From Amia ocellicauda (lineage: Eukaryota > Chordata > Actinopteri > Amiiformes > Amiidae), in assembly GCF_036373705.1 (NCBI RefSeq), contig NC_089851.1, positions 5,487,920 to 5,551,919 on the forward strand: a stretch of 64,000 nt of DNA, in the 5' to 3' direction. A program made the position numbers and the translations under genes. Positions within the stretch are counted from its first letter, which is position 1. Each line of letters begins with the position of its first letter. Of this stretch, positions 28,101 to 40,839 are shown piece by piece. Under the pieces are notes generated by a model, which was given only the letters and a program-made list of their open reading frames with translations, was not told the origin of the DNA and searched no databases.

Positions 28101-29417
28101 GTTCACTAGATAATGTGAGTCCACTTTTCACGCAGTTTGACAAGCCAGCACTGATGCACAAAGCTGCTTACAGCCTGCTTAGTGCTGTGACTTCAGTCTC
28201 AGCGAAAACCACCTGATGGACTGGAACAGGAAGAGACAACACAGACCAGCATGCCACGCTGTGCTAGTCTGTGCAGTGCCCCTGTGGCTATCCATCAGAA
28301 AGATAGTGGCCGTCATTTCGTCTGAGTGTGGGCCTACAGTGCATGAAATACATTGTTAATGACATGGTCTTGTATTGTGTCAGTTGTCTCAATATGTTTG
28401 GTATATAGTGTATACATAAGTGTGTGTGTGTGTGTGTTTTGTGGCAATGCTCATCGGGTAACAGGAGAAACATGAAAAGTTAATTTAAAGCAAAATAAAG
28501 CTGATATTAAAAACAAATCTGTTATTTTAGTTATAACACCAGACAGCCGAGTTCAGACCTTCAGTTTGTAAAGCATATGGACATCAATACATGCAAATAC
28601 AATGAGCTAAAGTAGTGTCACATCACAGCGTGACACAATCAGAACAGTGCAACACCAACAAGTCAGATTACAAAGGTGATGGATGGCACCCTAACCACCA
28701 GGCCCGTTGGCCCAGAGCCCGGCTAACTGTGCCCAGCACGCCAAGGAGCCACAGCACAGACAAATACATTTAATGACTAAGGAAGGAACGGTCAGTGTAA
28801 ACAACTGAGTCATATGGAAACGTATTAACCGTCTCAAAAGAATTTGAAATGCACCAGAGAGACCATACTGTCATTAAACCCATCTATTTTCTCAACAAGA
28901 TTTTTCTCCTTGTTATCTAAAACACCTATATTCTCCAGGTATTCTCTTACATACTTTGTAATTGTATCATTATCTTGTTTGTCAGTTAATTCCTAATCAT
29001 CTTCTGGAGTCTATTTCTGCTGCTGAACTCGTTTTTGTATTTGATTTCATGCCAAGTTGATCCTTTCGTGGAGGTTTAGGTGAAACCAACACATCAGTGT
29101 AAAGATAAAGCCTTCCCCTACAAGTTACCCAGAGGATATTTTAATCCTTATGGTGTATACCTTGGTATACCATCAGTCCACAAATAAATAAAGAAAAAAT
29201 AACCATTGTAGAGAACATAGCTGCCTTGATTATGCAAAAGACTTCCTAAAACGCTTAAAACAATTAAAACAAATGGTTTTCTGTGTTATAAAATCTGTTT
29301 TCATTATTAATAATTATACATTAGCATTATAAATCTGCCTTTCATTATATACTAGTAGTAAAGAAACATGTATATTGGGAATTCCCCTACACTATGTTCT
29401 GTATATTTAGATTACAA
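22122..29417. other. Non-coding, nothing recognised
   Basis: About 7.3 kb of A/T-rich sequence. A small AAC/AAT tract at 26124-26160 and a short (GT)n at about 28420-28438 are the only simple repeats of note. No exon has both splice sites and recognisable coding content. Confidence 0.4.
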
Positions 29418-29432
29418 GTAGTAGTAGTAGTA

Positions 29433-29462
<30 letters not shown>
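29418..29462 (+). repeat. (GTA)n/(ATA)n microsatellite
   Basis: A compound trinucleotide tract: GTA units followed by ATA units. Confidence 0.9.
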
Positions 29463-29465
<3 letters not shown>

Positions 29466-29650
29466 TTGTCATTGTTTTTGTTTTTAAGTGTAAATAGTAA
29501 AAAATAAAACCAAACAAATAAACAAATACCTAAATAATTGTGTGCCAAAAAGAACTAAGCCTATAGCTGTTATATAACAGTTTAAAAAACAAGAAAAACG
29601 TTCAGTCCTGAGGATATTTTCTACATAGGCTACTTCTATTTGTAACTGGC

Positions 29651-29666
29651 AATTATTATTATTAAT

Positions 29667-29701
<35 letters not shown>

Positions 29702-29702
29702 C
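29651..29702 (+). repeat. (AAT)n microsatellite
   Basis: An ATT then AAT tract with one interruption. It underlies the isoleucine/asparagine-rich minus-strand frame there. Confidence 0.9.
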
Positions 29703-29948
29703 TACAATCAGGAAAGCATACATAACGTCAATAAATAAATCAATAATATCAATATATCAATACATATTTTTGTATCAAATCATAAAGACCTGAAATAACA
29801 AAAATGGCAGTATAAACTTCAGATTAGATTTCGGAAAAACAAACACACAAATAAACAGCCACACAAACTGTTCACCTGCTGCCGTTCACCAACCAAGGCA
29901 ATGCTTAAAAAGTAAACTCGTAATTCATGCAAACCGTGTAACCGAGGG

Positions 29949-30110
29949 ACCCCAACATGCGCAACCTGTAGTGAGAGAGAAGTGCAAAGGTGTGCAATCT
30001 GGAATGAAACAAAAATTGCAAAAGTGCGCAATCTGCAGTGAAACTAAAATTGCAAAAGTGCGCAATCTGGAGTGAAACAAAATTGCAAAGAATGGTGCGC
30101 AATGTGAGTG
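29949..30110 (+). repeat. Minisatellite, about 34-bp unit, 4-5 copies
   Basis: Direct repeats built around gtgcgcaatctg, each followed by (g)agtgaaac and aaaattgcaaa. The clearest units begin near 29975, 30015, 30050 and 30080, with a more diverged copy at about 29955. There is no conserved repeat/variable spacer layout, so it is a minisatellite. It lies 150-300 bp from the GC-richer patch at 30.2 kb. Confidence 0.75.
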
Positions 30111-30843
30111 AGACAGTGTGGGTTTCAGCACCTTGGCCAGCAGGACAGCAGCCTTTAGGGGTGAAAATCCTAAAAGCAGCACCGCGTTTCAGAGGCTGCG
30201 GGCCGCTCGGGCTCTTGCTGTTGTGCAGCTCTTGTGACTTTTAAATGTCACTTTCTGTGCAGCGCACGGCACTCACCAGCAGCAGCAGCGAGCTCTGGGG
30301 CAGTCCGGCGCTATGCGTGCCCGGGAAGCACCTGTTGTCCTTTGTTTTATCATAATACACATTAGGGCACAGGACATTCACTTTGAATGAAAATGTCTTA
30401 TTTTACTAACACGGCGCACAATGTGTGAGAACACGCGCAGACTTGTGTCTACAGCCTTGTTTTCCATTTCTATCAATACAAAGACTGGGATTATAATCCA
30501 CATTTCTGTCGTTGTGAGTTCTACGAATTCTACTGATACGGTTTTATAGTTTGCTACAGCTCTTGCCTTCAATTCTAGGTGTTTCGCCTATTGGATTTCG
30601 ACTTATGCTATATCATAGCATTTTCTCTACAAAAATAATCACCTTAGGGATGGTACTGAACATGATTGCTAAGATGCATCTATTCCCTGGTTGCATGCAT
30701 GATTTTCTACACACCGTATGATACATGAGACGGAACAAGGCTTAAGGGGCTATTACATGTTACAGCCCCCTGTCAGAAACAACAACATCGAAATTAATAT
30801 TGTCGACTATTCTAAGGCATGTTGTCTATGCTACCAAACATAA

Positions 30844-30844
<1 letters not shown>
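30111..30844. other. GC-richer patch with possible minus-strand 5' exon
   Basis: Around 30180-30340 the sequence becomes GC-richer with several CpGs. On the minus strand a strong donor-like GTGAGT lies at 30276-30271, preceded by CTGCTGCTGCTG. This could be the donor of a non-coding first exon of the leftward sodium-channel gene. No RNA evidence is available and no open frame supports protein coding. Confidence 0.25.

Positions 30845-30917
<73 letters not shown>
30845..30917 (+). repeat. (CA)n(TA)n compound microsatellite
   Basis: About 14 CA units run directly into about 22 TA units. The HTHT / IYIY frame across it is an artefact of the repeat. Confidence 0.95.
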
Positions 30918-30920
<3 letters not shown>

Positions 30921-31986
30921 TATGGCTATGTATGTTTGAACGTTGTGTTTTTAAGTGTTTGTCAAAGTTGTATTTTTCACTCCGATTTGGCTAAATATAC
31001 ATCTACCTAGATTACTCCGTATGTTTCGATCTTCATTTCATCAAAATTGAAACACGTCCAGCCAGGTGCCACAATTAACAGGATTAATTATGCTAATGAA
31101 ACGAAAATCACAGAACCATTTAAAAGGATTAGGAATGACTTTGATCTGGGTTCAGTTCTAGCCATTGAACACAGATCGACATAGTTCAATGCAAACTTTC
31201 CCCTGGAAGCTATAGTTGGTCGAATGAAATATATATTTCACTATCAGATATTTATATTTACATAACACCCGCAAATAAGACTTGTTGATGGCGCTTCAGC
31301 CACGCTTCTGCAGGCTACTTTCAAAACTATAATGTCCACTGTGGAAAAGTGAGAGAGGCCAGTACTTACATGTGAAACTCCTTGATTTGCATTGCATCCA
31401 GAGCCAACCCGGTATTTCAATGGATTTTAAATTTCCATAGAGCTGTAGAAATGCCCCCAGTCGTAGCCATGACGACTATTCTTCATTAGAAAAAAAAAAC
31501 GACCATCCTTTACAACTTGGTTTTGGGGAGACAGGATGAAATAAACTGTCTATCGGTCAACTTGTTTATTGGACTTCTCTGTGTCCTGCCAGCCGCGGGT
31601 GCAGATTGGACCAGTCCACAGCGTGAGTTGTTAAATCCCTTGTCTGAGGCGCATTGCTAGTTGTGCTGGAGATCCTGGTCCTGCTGTGAGTTGGTGCATT
31701 GATCTCCTGTAGCCCGTCTCCAGTACTGATGGACTCTGACACATGCACTCAATTGTGCCTCTCAAGGATCTCCTCCCAGTTCCTTACAGCTGTTAATGGA
31801 GCCCAGGGGGGGTGGAAGAAGAAGCACAGTGTATTGAAAGCATTTGTTTTAAAGCAACTCGTCCTCTGCAAAGCCCTTTCCGAAAAAGCATCTGAACCTT
31901 TTGGTTGCCCTTGAGCTGCGAAGTGAGGAAGTCAGATGTTTGCGAGGTAACGCCTCCTGCCACAGCTCAACGGCCCTAGCATTACC

Positions 31987-31987
<1 letters not shown>
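30918..31987. other. Non-coding, candidate regulatory element at about 31.1 kb
   Basis: No exon recognised. Bases 31060-31190 contain ggattaattatgctaatg and neighbouring dense homeodomain-type TAAT cores. This composition is typical of vertebrate conserved non-coding elements, but it is not proof of one. Confidence 0.3.
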
Positions 31988-32041
<54 letters not shown>

Positions 32042-32056
32042 GCTGCTGCTGCTGCT
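31988..32056 (+). repeat. (ATT)n microsatellite followed by (TGC)5
   Basis: About 17 ATT units followed by five GCT/TGC units. Confidence 0.95.
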
Positions 32057-32470
32057 CTGGGCTTGTCGTTGTTGTAGTTGAGTTGTCAGCAATGCCTATA
32101 AAATAATAACCGCGTTATCAGAAGGGCAGAACCAGACCCAGTTGATAGGGACCTCTTCTCAAGCCACGTAATTGATGAAACCCCTTTTTCATTGTGAAGC
32201 CCCTAATCCGCGCAGGCTTTAAATGATTGTCACAGGGACAGCTGCTGCGAGGACATGGCATTGCTGTTGGCTGCAGTGCTTCATTTAGTTAAGATATATG
32301 CTTTTGAGGGTGCTGTTGACATTTAGTGGGTCCACAATAGCTGACAAGCAGACAGCAGTGTTTATTACAAGGGTAGAGATGGTAACAGAAAGTAACAGCC
32401 ATGTCACACTTAAAATAACAAGAGGAAGCAGTATGTTTATAAATGTGCGAGTTATTATTAGGCATACTAA

Positions 32471-32472
<2 letters not shown>

Positions 32473-32529
<57 letters not shown>
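32473..32529 (+). repeat. (ATT)n microsatellite
   Basis: About 19 ATT units. The poly-tyrosine and poly-isoleucine frames are repeat translations. Confidence 0.95.
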
Positions 32530-35500
32530 GGGGCTATTTTAATTTATTTAAGAACGTTTAAATGCCATATTCACACCGGGCAGAACCGAAACGTGACACT
32601 TCGTTTATCCCTGGTCAAAAAAGTTGTTTGTGTATTTTTCCCTAAATAAAGAAATGAAAGGAAAGTGTACACGTTTAGAAAAACAACAGCTTGTCACGTT
32701 AGGTTTCGCCTATGGGTGGGTGAATGTCTGTCAAAGCTGAACGTATGGCTCCCTCTGCTGGCGCTGCCCTCAATGGCTTCTCCTGTTGCGTTAGAATTGG
32801 GTTCATGCATGAAAGCAGACATGGCGTTCACGTCAAGTAGGCGGTTGGAGATGAACAGCCACTGTCTGCACCTGTTGTCCCATATATCTTACCTACTTAT
32901 CACACAACCCCCAAACACGCCCGCACACACACACAGTGAGGATCTCTAAGTTTGCAGGAAGCTCCTCTTTCAAGCTGTTCCTAGTTCTGACGTCCCCCAT
33001 CTAACCAAGGCAGCCTTTGCTTTAATCTTAACGTGGGCCTTGATTTCATTTAGGCACCAGAAAGTGAACTATCTGAAGCATTTTCCTCCCTTTCTTAGTA
33101 ATTTGCAGAAATTATAATCAATTGTAGGTGTGTGTGTGTGTTTAATACATTTGGAATTTGGAGTTTGTTTTCATCCTTTTCTGCCACAAATGCAGAGGCT
33201 ATTTCAATGATCCCACTGGGAGGTTTGTAGAAATACCAAACAAGGGTGTGACTTCCCCATTAACCGGCTCTCTTAACACAAGGATCTGATACAATACAGA
33301 CGCACAGTCAGATCAATACTAGACAAATGAGACAATCAGTACCTGACCCAGCCCTGAAGACAACAAATAAACACATTAAAAACAACAACAACACAGCACC
33401 AGGAAGACAAAGTATTAAAGACGTCTGTGTAAAACACTAATTGTCAGGCAACTACAAAGCAAGCTGACGGAAACTAGACAATTAGCTCCTACATCTAGTA
33501 CAATGAGACCCAAACAGGCAATTATACCAGCAGACACAGGCTGTAGAGCGAAGCCTAATCTCGAGAATATATCTGCAACTCTAAGTGCATACAGTATGCC
33601 CACATACATATATAAGTACTTTAATAACTTTGATAACATCCAATTTGTAGATTAGTTCAAAAAAAATTGGAAATGGTATCCAAAGAGGGATGCAAACACA
33701 CATGCAGATTATCCAGACAGACCTAAATTGCACACAGTGTGCCTGCTGCCAAGCACGGAAGCCGTGTGAGATTTCTCAGTTGATTTATGGCTCTTCTCCA
33801 TGTACACATTTGAAGCAGCGTCTGATATATCTGCACTGACAAGCGTTTTAATGTGAGCACCGTCCACTAGTGCTCTCGTTTAAAAACAAGGTGACTGGCT
33901 ATCATTATTACTCAGGTAGTGAACTTTATATGTTTTACACACCCAGAATAATAACACAAATTGTTGGCTACTATGACATCATTTCAGTTGCTCATATAAA
34001 ATGATCTAGATTTGGTGGCTTATGCACCCCAATATCAGGTCAAAAGGACTTACCTTCTCTAACCTTGAGAACTAGATCTCCATTCTCCAACCTCCATGTC
34101 CAGAATTCCTAAGACCTCTTCCAGCACAGTCCACTTGTCAACTGTACAGGCTTAACATCACCAGTAATGCATATGTCTGATGTGTACAATCAGGAAACTA
34201 TTAAGGAAGCTTCAGGAATAACGATAGAAGGGCTGAAGACCACAGATCTAAATTATTTTTTCTGAGAAGATTGATTTAGCATGACTGCTGATTGATGATC
34301 GTGCAGTAATTCATTTGACCACACTTTATTTTACAGCACATATTTCACATCCCACAGTTCATCGAAAGCATAACAAATGAATATTTTATGTAGAGGCTGA
34401 ATGTGTGCAATCTCAGTTTAAAAGATGTAATGTGTTTGTAAAAACATGTTTAGAAGGATGCTGCAAAGTCACAGAAAAGACTAATAATAGAGTACCTTTA
34501 TTGTGTTATTTTGTCATACAATACTTTATACCAAAGTGCTGTTGTTGATTACAAACTTATTTCTCAAAATACTTTCTACAGAACACCCGCCCCACCCCCC
34601 AACTGGACACTGGACCTAGAGTGAGTTTAAATCAAAACCGTGACCCACCCACAAATCACAAATTTAGTAGTTGAAAGTGGCTTCTGACAATAATGTAAAT
34701 GGTGACACCATACAGGTTTTGTGATTCAAGGGGAGGTCAAAGTTTTGATTTGGTCTAGCCACTAACCAGACACGAATGTCTCACTCTATTTTCCATGGTT
34801 TCAACACATTTCCAGATCTATGCACAGCAATTGCAGAGTGCACATTTACAAATGATAGTTTATTATTTGCAAATTAGTAAGCACAAATAATGCAAGAACA
34901 ATGTGTCGGTTTATTCCTGGGTCTGATATTTGCATTAACTTTGAATCCTATTCAGATACAAGAAAAAACAAACTGACAAGAGAGGCAAAGCCAGTGTCCA
35001 TTTTTAATTTAAATCTATATTTGCATGAATAATATGAAGCTATTCTAATAAATGTGCACACCACACTATTTTACACATTGCTTATTGAGCCAACGAAGAG
35101 GCTGTAATTCAGTCTGCCGTCAGATCATTAAACACCCTTCGAACAATTGTCCGTATGAACCATTCCTTGCCGAATGCGGACACATGGACTTACACACTGG
35201 CATGGTGTTTCAGCTTCTGATAAAACCAGGTCAGAGGTTGTTTTATGCAAACGCAAGCACTCCAGTGCGGGCCACTGTCATAAACAAAGGCTTTGAATAC
35301 TGGAATCGGATAAAGCCCCGAACGCTGGGCAGGCACGACGTATGTTGAGAAGGAACCGAGCATGGCATCATGATCGCATCAGTCAATTCATAATCTTTGC
35401 ATCAGGTATACATTGTCTGAATAATGAGAAAGCTGTCAATTAACTGAAACATCCATCAATAACCCGAATAGAAAAACTACAAACTGAGTACAAACACACA

Positions 35501-36294
35501 CAAGGTAGGTGGCATGACCAGATACACAGTACAGTAAGCAAGGTTTTATTGTTATGACATTTCATTTCCTTACAACTTCACTGTGGTTGTGTAAAAGAAA
35601 CAATATTTTCAATGATTGTGTTTGTTTGTTTTTCGATCCATGACTTTTCATACCAGCTGGGGAATCTTCGAGCTGTACATTTATTTCACCTTCTCTTCTC
35701 TCCTGTTTGCAACACAGTGTCATAATGAACACAAAACACTCTTTTCCTACATTGTAAGCATCTTATGTGGATCAAAGTTATTCTCTCTGTATCAGGAGCA
35801 TCGTCTACTGCAATTCAAATGCTTTCTGACATCATCTAGACAGCAAACCAAAGGACACAAGGACAACGGGAGACCCTGAACACCTGCAAGGACACCAGCC
35901 ATGCACTCGGGTAACAATTCACACGAGCGCAAATTGTACATCAACCACCGGACACCCACGGTCAAGGTTTCTCACTGGTATGTAATGGCAGTTATAGCTC
36001 ACACAATAGGATGACAGGCTGTCAGGGGAATGTGGTGACCTTGTTTTATGCAGTCACTTGCTGACCACATCTGGGAGCTGTGCTTACGCAGGGAGAAGAA
36101 AAGCAGAGTAACCCATTGTGTTGTGTTGAGCTGCAAGTTGCAATATTTTTTGTACTAGCAATTAAAAAGTCTCTGGAGATTAAGAGACACTATGTGTTAA
36201 GCTGCCACTCAAGTTTGGAATGGGTTATGACGAACTGATACCTGTTTTACCAATTATTCCAGCATGGTTGACCGATCCCCAGGACGGCACACTG
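32530..36294. other. Non-coding; one CTCF-like site
   Basis: No gene recognised in about 3.8 kb. Bases 32748-32761 (gctccctctgctgg) match the reverse of the CTCF core at 13 of 14 positions. A short (GT)n lies at about 33127-33140. Confidence 0.35.
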
Positions 36295-36510
36295 TTCAAA
36301 GTCTAGGAGAGTGATGTGACCGTAACAGACTCAGTCTCAGCTCTGCACTCAATGGACTGATTGATTGATAGGCATGAATTTGATCTTGATCCAAGTGAAG
36401 TCTCCAGTGTTGTGTACATCCAGGATTCAAACACCTATCAAAGGCACACTTCCAGCTCTCTGATCCACGCAGCCCAAATAAGTGACAAGCCCACTGTGCC
36501 AAAAGAATGG
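36295..36510 (-). mobile_element. tRNA-derived SINE
   Basis: Read on the minus strand, TGGCACAGTGGGC (36501-36489) matches the RNA polymerase III A box. GTTTGAATCC (36432-36423) matches the B box about 57 bp further on. The order and spacing are those of a tRNA-derived SINE head. The unrelated body continues to about 36295. Near-identical motifs ttcaaagtct.gagtga lie at about 36295 and 36539 and may mark duplicated flanks or a tail repeat. The tail is not a clear poly-A, so the family is unassigned. Confidence 0.55.
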
Positions 36511-36920
36511 TCCCCAGGTAGGGAGGATTTTAACACCCTTCAAAGTCTATGGGAGTGACATCATCGGAACAGTCTTGTGTTCAATATATATATAAATATA
36601 TACAACGCCTGTTACTCTGGGCTTCTCGGTAGTTAGCACATGAATAGCTAGTCTCTGGGGTTTATGGGAAACGTGGGGTAATGTTTCCAGGCAATAATTT
36701 TGTTTAGACGTTATGTGATGTACATGGAATTTAAAATGTAAACCTAGAGTGGTCATCATTATTACCCATTCTGTGTTTTGGCTATTGTCAACTACATACC
36801 AGAGTAAATATTATTAGAAAGGAAGTTAAATAAAGTAGAAAAAAATACATTCAGCTCCTCTATGTAACATAACAGTCAGAAAAGTCCTAGATCACTACAG
36901 TATGTATACTTCTATGTGTA
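36511..36920. other. Non-coding, nothing recognised
   Basis: About 400 bp with no recognised element, apart from a short ATAT tract at about 36585-36602. Confidence 0.4.

Positions 36921-36983
<63 letters not shown>
36921..36983 (+). repeat. (TATC)n microsatellite
   Basis: About 15 tetranucleotide units. The SIYLSIYL frame is a repeat translation. Confidence 0.95.
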
Positions 36984-37650
36984 GTGTCTATATATAGGAA
37001 CACCTGTGAGGTTAGCTTCCTCTGCCCAAAGTATCCATCAGAAGTTTTGTGAACAAACAAACAAACAACCAAACCAAACAAATGTCTGGACAGTATTGGA
37101 GACGGGAGACGGGAACAGTACTCTGAAAGGCATTTCCGGCCGTTCATTCATAGCAGGGCTGTAGCTTCATGTATCTCAATTAAGAGCGGCTTGGCAGAGG
37201 CGGTGTATGACATGATGGCATAATATTTCAAATACACTGTAATACGCCGGAGATCAGCGGAGGCACTGCTCCCCGCAGCATGTGTGGCTGAAAGAGATTC
37301 CTGGAAGTGGACAGATTTAAATCTTTAGGGCGTATTCACCCATGACTGCATAAAAATATAAATCATGTACATTTTGGGTCAAATAAATCCTGCCCCTGAG
37401 GGAGATGCTAATTCTTACCTCCGATTTAATTTGTTTCAGTTTTTCAATCATTTAGTGACAAATGTGGTTAATAGGTGAGGAAATTAGTATAATTATTGTT
37501 AAGTGACAGATACATATTCAATTATTAGTAGTAGTATTATTAGTATTATTAAGTTTAGTTCTAATTGAATGAAAGTTTTGTCTTTACACAATAATGAACC
37601 TAAACACACAGAAACATATTTATCAACTAATGCAATAACCCTGCAAGTTG

Positions 37651-37847
37651 CTTGACTTGAACCCAAGTGAAAGTTTATGGGAAACCGTTGATAGCGGAGT
37701 GAAAAAATATACAGTGCAATCCATATAAATACGCTCTAGGAAATAACTAGAATGTCATGGGCAAGACATATGGCAATACTTTGCAAAGACTGCCCTGCAG
37801 CTGTGATTACTAACAAGGTGGATAGTTTCATGAGACGTTTGCATTAA
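37651..37847 (+). pseudogene. Possible ancient Tc1-like transposase remnant
   Basis: One frame from 37651 reads LDLNPSESLWETVDSGVKK, which matches the Tc1-type catalytic-E neighbourhood (DLNPIE.LWE..D..V..). About 60 bp on, after a stop and frame change, 37785-37847 reads KDCPAAVITNKVDSFMRRLH and then stop, resembling the C-terminal VDSM.RR region of such transposases. No TIRs are visible. The signal is short, so this is an inference. Confidence 0.35.
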
Positions 37848-40839
37848 AATAAAATATGTACATATGTCTAAATAGGTCTTTCAGTTGAGGATGTTAACAA
37901 ACACTGATGTTCTTCTCAGTTGAGCTGTTCATTTCAATAAAGCAATGAGAAGCGACCTGATCTCTAAATTCTAGGCTCATCAAGGGTAATTCTGACATTC
38001 TGACAACTTTTTAATCTTTTAAGTTTTGTGTGAACTGTAGTCATCATTTTTATAGTTATATGTGTATATGGCTTTATAATGTCAGCATACTGCAGGAAAC
38101 TAGAGCTGAACCCTGGGAATGAACTTTAAAATGGCTAATTTTTAGAGCGCATGACGTGTCTCTTCTTAAGTACATAACAGTTGGTTCTAAATACAGTTAG
38201 CAAAAATGAAAGTCATTATTAAGTTGTCAGGGCCTGTCACTTGAGGATAGTTTTATCCCTGTGATGTCACCAGACGCCAGCCTTCCTCAGCCATATGAAA
38301 AGAGCTCTCAAGCCAACAAGACGTTCACTTCCTATTTAAAAAGAACATGTTCTGAAAGTATGCCATTGTTTATTGTCTAAATATTTAAGTTTTCATTTGA
38401 TGAAAATACAAGCCCAGTTAAGATCTGTTGGTATTCTTATTGCAATGTTATCGAATAGAAGAAAACTCTGCAACATTGATCTGGATTAAATGAAACAATA
38501 CATAGTGGAAAAATAGCTTGACTATGGAATAATCTGATATTAGAATCTAAAATAAGACTTTATTAGGTCTTCATTATCTCTGTCCTTCTGCAGTACAAGA
38601 AACCATGATATCCTTTTGCTTTCTAGCCGTGATTTGCTAGACAGTTGGGATTTAGAAATGCTGGCACTGATGACGAACACCCAGGAACATACGGATGCGT
38701 TCGGAGATGAGATGTCTGGAGGAAACGCTTTGGCTTGCAAAGTCCTTTAGCTGGAAAAATGAAAAGTAAAAACAGAAAATGCTCCGTCTTAGACTCAGAT
38801 CCACACAGACTGCAGTGATCTGACATCATGGTGACTTGTTGGCTCTGCAATGTTTGGAAGGCAGCTTAATGTAACAGTCCAGGAAACCACGGGATATTAA
38901 TTGAGTTGATGTTTGATTTCCTCGTGTTCGCCATGTAAACCATTTACTAATTAAATGTCACAGTATACCAGTCATTAGATTATCACCGCCATTAAGGAGC
39001 GGTTTACTAGAAATGCATCCCACAGCACCGACGTTCTGTAAATCTCCTGCGACTTTAATGCATTACAGGGAATGTATATGGCGCAGTTTACTTAATCATG
39101 TAACACGTGTAGCAATAGATCTATAGTTCTGCCCATTGAAATCGACTCCCGAACATTTTAGACCAAAATAACAAGGTCACACAGGCTTACTTAATAAATA
39201 TGCAGCTAGGCATTATTCCAAGAGACAGTGTTACATCCAAAATGAGTAATTTTAAATCTCAGTGTTTAACACGATCACGGCAGCGGAAGAGAAGGCTCAT
39301 CTGTCACCGCTCGGCTCGGCATAAACTGTGATGAGAGGGCATCTGGAGTGGAATTGCCTTTTTTATGTTCAGTTTATATAGTTCATGTATTTCATTTAAA
39401 TTGTGTTGATTTTAGTAGATTTACAATTGGCATTTAACCTAATAAAAGTGACTGCAGATATTTGATTTATTTGCATCAGAGGCAATGTGTGGAATGAGCA
39501 GCCAGAAAGTGTCATAAGGGGACAAATCATACTTGGCCAAAAAAATGTTATATGCAACCAAAAGAAGTATTTTGTGCAACTGAAAAATGTCATACAGGAC
39601 TAAAGACGTGTCGTGGGGGACAACACATTTCGACTGAGGACAAATAAGTGTTGCAGGGGACAGCCTAAATGGTTTCTGGAGAATCCTTCTAAAAATCATT
39701 ATGATAGAAGTGATGATTTATTACCTAGCCAATTGACTTCCCTAATGCTGTACTACAATACAGTGTGTTGTAATACACCGGACTACACAATAATCATCTA
39801 TTGTTCTTTAGATCGATTTAATTGGAGTGACTTGAATGATGATTTGAGGTTTCAGACTGAAAAAGGCAGTTGTTCAGCAGGGCCTTAATCACACAACATG
39901 GTGAAAGATATTACTTAAAACAGAGCCCATTGTGGTCAAGGTCTCCGGGCAGGCTTTTTCAGTTCCTCTCCACCTGTTGATAGAGGTCTGGCTCAGCTGA
40001 CAGTGTTACTCGGGAGAAAGAAAAAGAAAACAGACTTCAGTCGTGGATGTTAAGGTCAGGGTCTGTGCATCGGTCTCATTATCACCCGCCTTCGAGCGTC
40101 TCTTTTCTCAGCTATGATAGTCACCGCTGCCACTCCTGCTTTAGAGTGGATGCCTCTTCATGGTGTGGTTGGTCCTGCTTTCAGACACCAAATGGAGCAA
40201 AGTGAGTGACGGTGAAGGAAAACGCAAACAAACAAGGCATGCCTGCAATAAAGAGATCCATGGCAAGACCAACACAGTGGCTCTCAGACTGCTCAGACTG
40301 ATCGGCCTACATAGCTGTGTATAACGCTAGCCGCACAGATCACAAGGATCACAACCCAGTTTCGCAGAGACATTACAGTGCGTTCAGTTCACAGCACTGG
40401 GAAGGTCTGAGCGACAGGCGAGGGGGAGTCCCTGTGTGTGCGTCTAGTGTAACCTACAGAAAAGCTCACAACCAAAAGCTACGTTGATATAATAACAGTC
40501 ACTGTATGTCAGATTTGTCAGCCAAAATAATATACATCATGTCAATTAAGGAAAGGATATGGAAAAGGCACTGCATGTCTTTTGACACTATTGTCATGAC
40601 GTTAAATATTTTTAATGAGAACAATTGAGTTATAGTACGTTTTTTGTAGTAGATGCTGAGTAGAAAACTTGAACTAAATGACTTAAATTATTATTCCTCT
40701 TCTTGGACTAGAATAAGAGACTGAGCTGTGGGCATACTCAGAGCAGATGGCAGTGGGAAATATTGCATACATTATTATGACAAAGATGTTTTCAATGCAT
40801 TCTTGGATTTTGTACATTGCAAAACTATTATTATATATA
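37848..40839. other. Non-coding; degenerate short repeats at about 39.5 kb
   Basis: No gene recognised. At about 39510-39665 the motif ggggacaa recurs (39518, 39617, 39657 and variants) with similar intervening words, suggesting a decayed tandem repeat. Otherwise nothing is recognised. Confidence 0.35.

Noticed and set aside
28680..28740. tRNA-like ggttagggtgccatcc on the minus strand
   Set aside because: No matching A box at the right spacing and no cloverleaf could be drawn.
29949..30110. CRISPR-like array
   Set aside because: The repeats are contiguous and diverged with no uniform spacers, and the genome is vertebrate. It is a minisatellite.
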